Program-made: the position numbers and the translations under genes
Assembly (NCBI GenBank): GCA_913776675.1
Contig: CAJYRE010000032.1
Coordinates: 1 to 13,574 of the forward strand
Origin: Rhizobiaceae bacterium
GTDB lineage: Bacteria; Pseudomonadota; Alphaproteobacteria; Rhizobiales; Rhizobiaceae
Direction: 5' to 3'
Length of the DNA: 13,574 bases
Shown here: in pieces, positions 12,979 to 13,574 of the stretch
How positions within the stretch are numbered: the first letter of the stretch is position 1
Layout of the letters: each line of letters begins with the position of its first letter
Notes under the pieces: generated by a model
What the model was told of the DNA's origin: nothing
Seen by the model: the letters and a program-made list of their open reading frames with translations, nothing else
Databases searched by the model: none

Positions 12979-13574
12979 ATGAAAAACGCAGGTGCCGATA
13001 CCAAGACGGGCCCAGCCTCACACGACCCCTTAACAGAGTTGATGCTCAATGTGCGGACAAAACCGGAGCAATATGCCCTGTTTTTCGATATTGACGGCAC
13101 ATTGATTGATCTGGCCGACACACCGGATTCCATCATTGTTCCTGCTGATCTGCCCCGGCATCTGGCAGCCCTTTCCCGCCATCTGAAGGGCGCACTGGCG
13201 CTGGTCACAGGCCGTGCCCTCACTTATGCCGATCATCTGTTTGCGCCACATTCTTTGCTGATTGCCGGACTGCATGGCACAGAGCTGCGCCTGCCGGATG
13301 GTACTTTCACGCGACCAGAGCCAACCCATGCCTTTCAGGCGCTCAAGCATGAACTGACTGCGCTTGAAAAACACCTGCCCGGTGTGCTGGTTGAAGACAA
13401 GGGAGCTGCCGTTGCTGTCCATATCCGGCACGTTCCTGAAGCGGCCAATGAGATTGAAAAAACCATGCAGGCCGCCGTCGTCAAGGCTGGTCCTGGTTAT
13501 GTTTTACAACGCGGTAAAATGGTTTTCGAAATCCGCCCCGACAGCGCTGACAAGGGCCGGGCGCTGAACGCTTA
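12979..13574 (+). CDS. otsB: trehalose-6-phosphate phosphatase, partial at right edge
   Basis: OtsB removes phosphate from trehalose-6-phosphate, the last step of trehalose synthesis (an osmolyte and stress protectant), in the cytoplasm. The frame is open to the window end after 198 full codons. It shows the HAD-superfamily motif I FFDIDGTLIDLA (35-46) with the nucleophile and acid aspartates D37 and D39, motif II LALVTGR (73-79), the OtsB-type IAGLHGTELR (95-104) and KMVFEIRP (180-187), matching the order in E. coli OtsB. The C-terminal HAD aspartate motif lies beyond the edge. The start at 12979 is the first ATG but has only a weak ribosome site (CAGG). An in-frame ATG at 13042, also weakly supported, would remove 21 unconserved residues. 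It is divergent from thiD; otsA may follow outside the window. Confidence 0.93.
   Translation, partial: MKNAGADTKTGPASHDPLTELMLNVRTKPEQYALFFDIDGTLIDLADTPDSIIVPADLPRHLAALSRHLKGALALVTGRALTYADHLFAPHSLLIAGLHGTELRLPDGTFTRPEPTHAFQALKHELTALEKHLPGVLVEDKGAAVAVHIRHVPEAANEIEKTMQAAVVKAGPGYVLQRGKMVFEIRPDSADKGRALNA

Noticed and set aside
1..13574. CRISPR arrays, tRNA/rRNA genes, insertion sequences, defence or phage modules
   Set aside because: No regularly spaced direct repeats, no tRNA-like cloverleaf seen, no transposase or integrase motifs, and all substantial genes belong to recognised chromosomal families.

Overview
The window reads as ordinary chromosomal sequence from an alphaproteobacterium of the order Hyphomicrobiales (Rhizobiales), most likely Rhizobiaceae such as Agrobacterium, Allorhizobium or Rhizobium. 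The basis is protein character (for example the UbiE, Fpg, S20 and CoaBC sequences), the gene order rpsT - enoyl-CoA hydratase - mutM | ubiE - ubiB - coaBC, and moderately high GC with rhizobial-style promoters. The species assignment is inference. I see no phage, transposon, CRISPR or toxin-antitoxin material, and no tRNA or rRNA.

Left part (1-1050): a long, partly AT-rich stretch with no confident gene. A minus-strand reading frame is open at the left edge. There is a candidate 33-codon plus-strand ORF, a cluster of GANTC sites (the CcrM methylation motif) and one DnaA-box-like nonamer. In rhizobia dnaA commonly lies beyond rpsT on the same strand, so this could be its upstream region, but dnaA itself is not visible here.

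Second part (1046-3288, minus strand): mutM (8-oxoguanine glycosylase), an enoyl-CoA hydratase, then rpsT with its own promoter and a clear intrinsic terminator. Third part (3472-7666, plus strand): ubiE and ubiB (ubiquinone biosynthesis), coaBC (coenzyme A biosynthesis) and a GNAT acetyltransferase translationally coupled to coaBC.

Fourth part (7661-9758): a two-gene short-chain chromate-type (CHR) transporter on the minus strand, with a LysR-type regulator divergent from it. Fifth part (9769-11773): a class II glutamine amidotransferase-like protein and, divergent from it, a pirin. Right part (11813-13574): thiD preceded by a complete thiamine pyrophosphate riboswitch whose promoter, aptamer and Shine-Dalgarno-sequestering hairpin can all be read, then a divergent otsB (trehalose-6-phosphate phosphatase) cut by the right edge.

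Most of this is housekeeping. The best leads for a second look are the readable thiD riboswitch mechanism, the GANTC cluster before rpsT, the CoaC domain without the cysteine known from E. coli, and the uncharacterised control regions of the CHR/LysR and amidotransferase/pirin divergent pairs.
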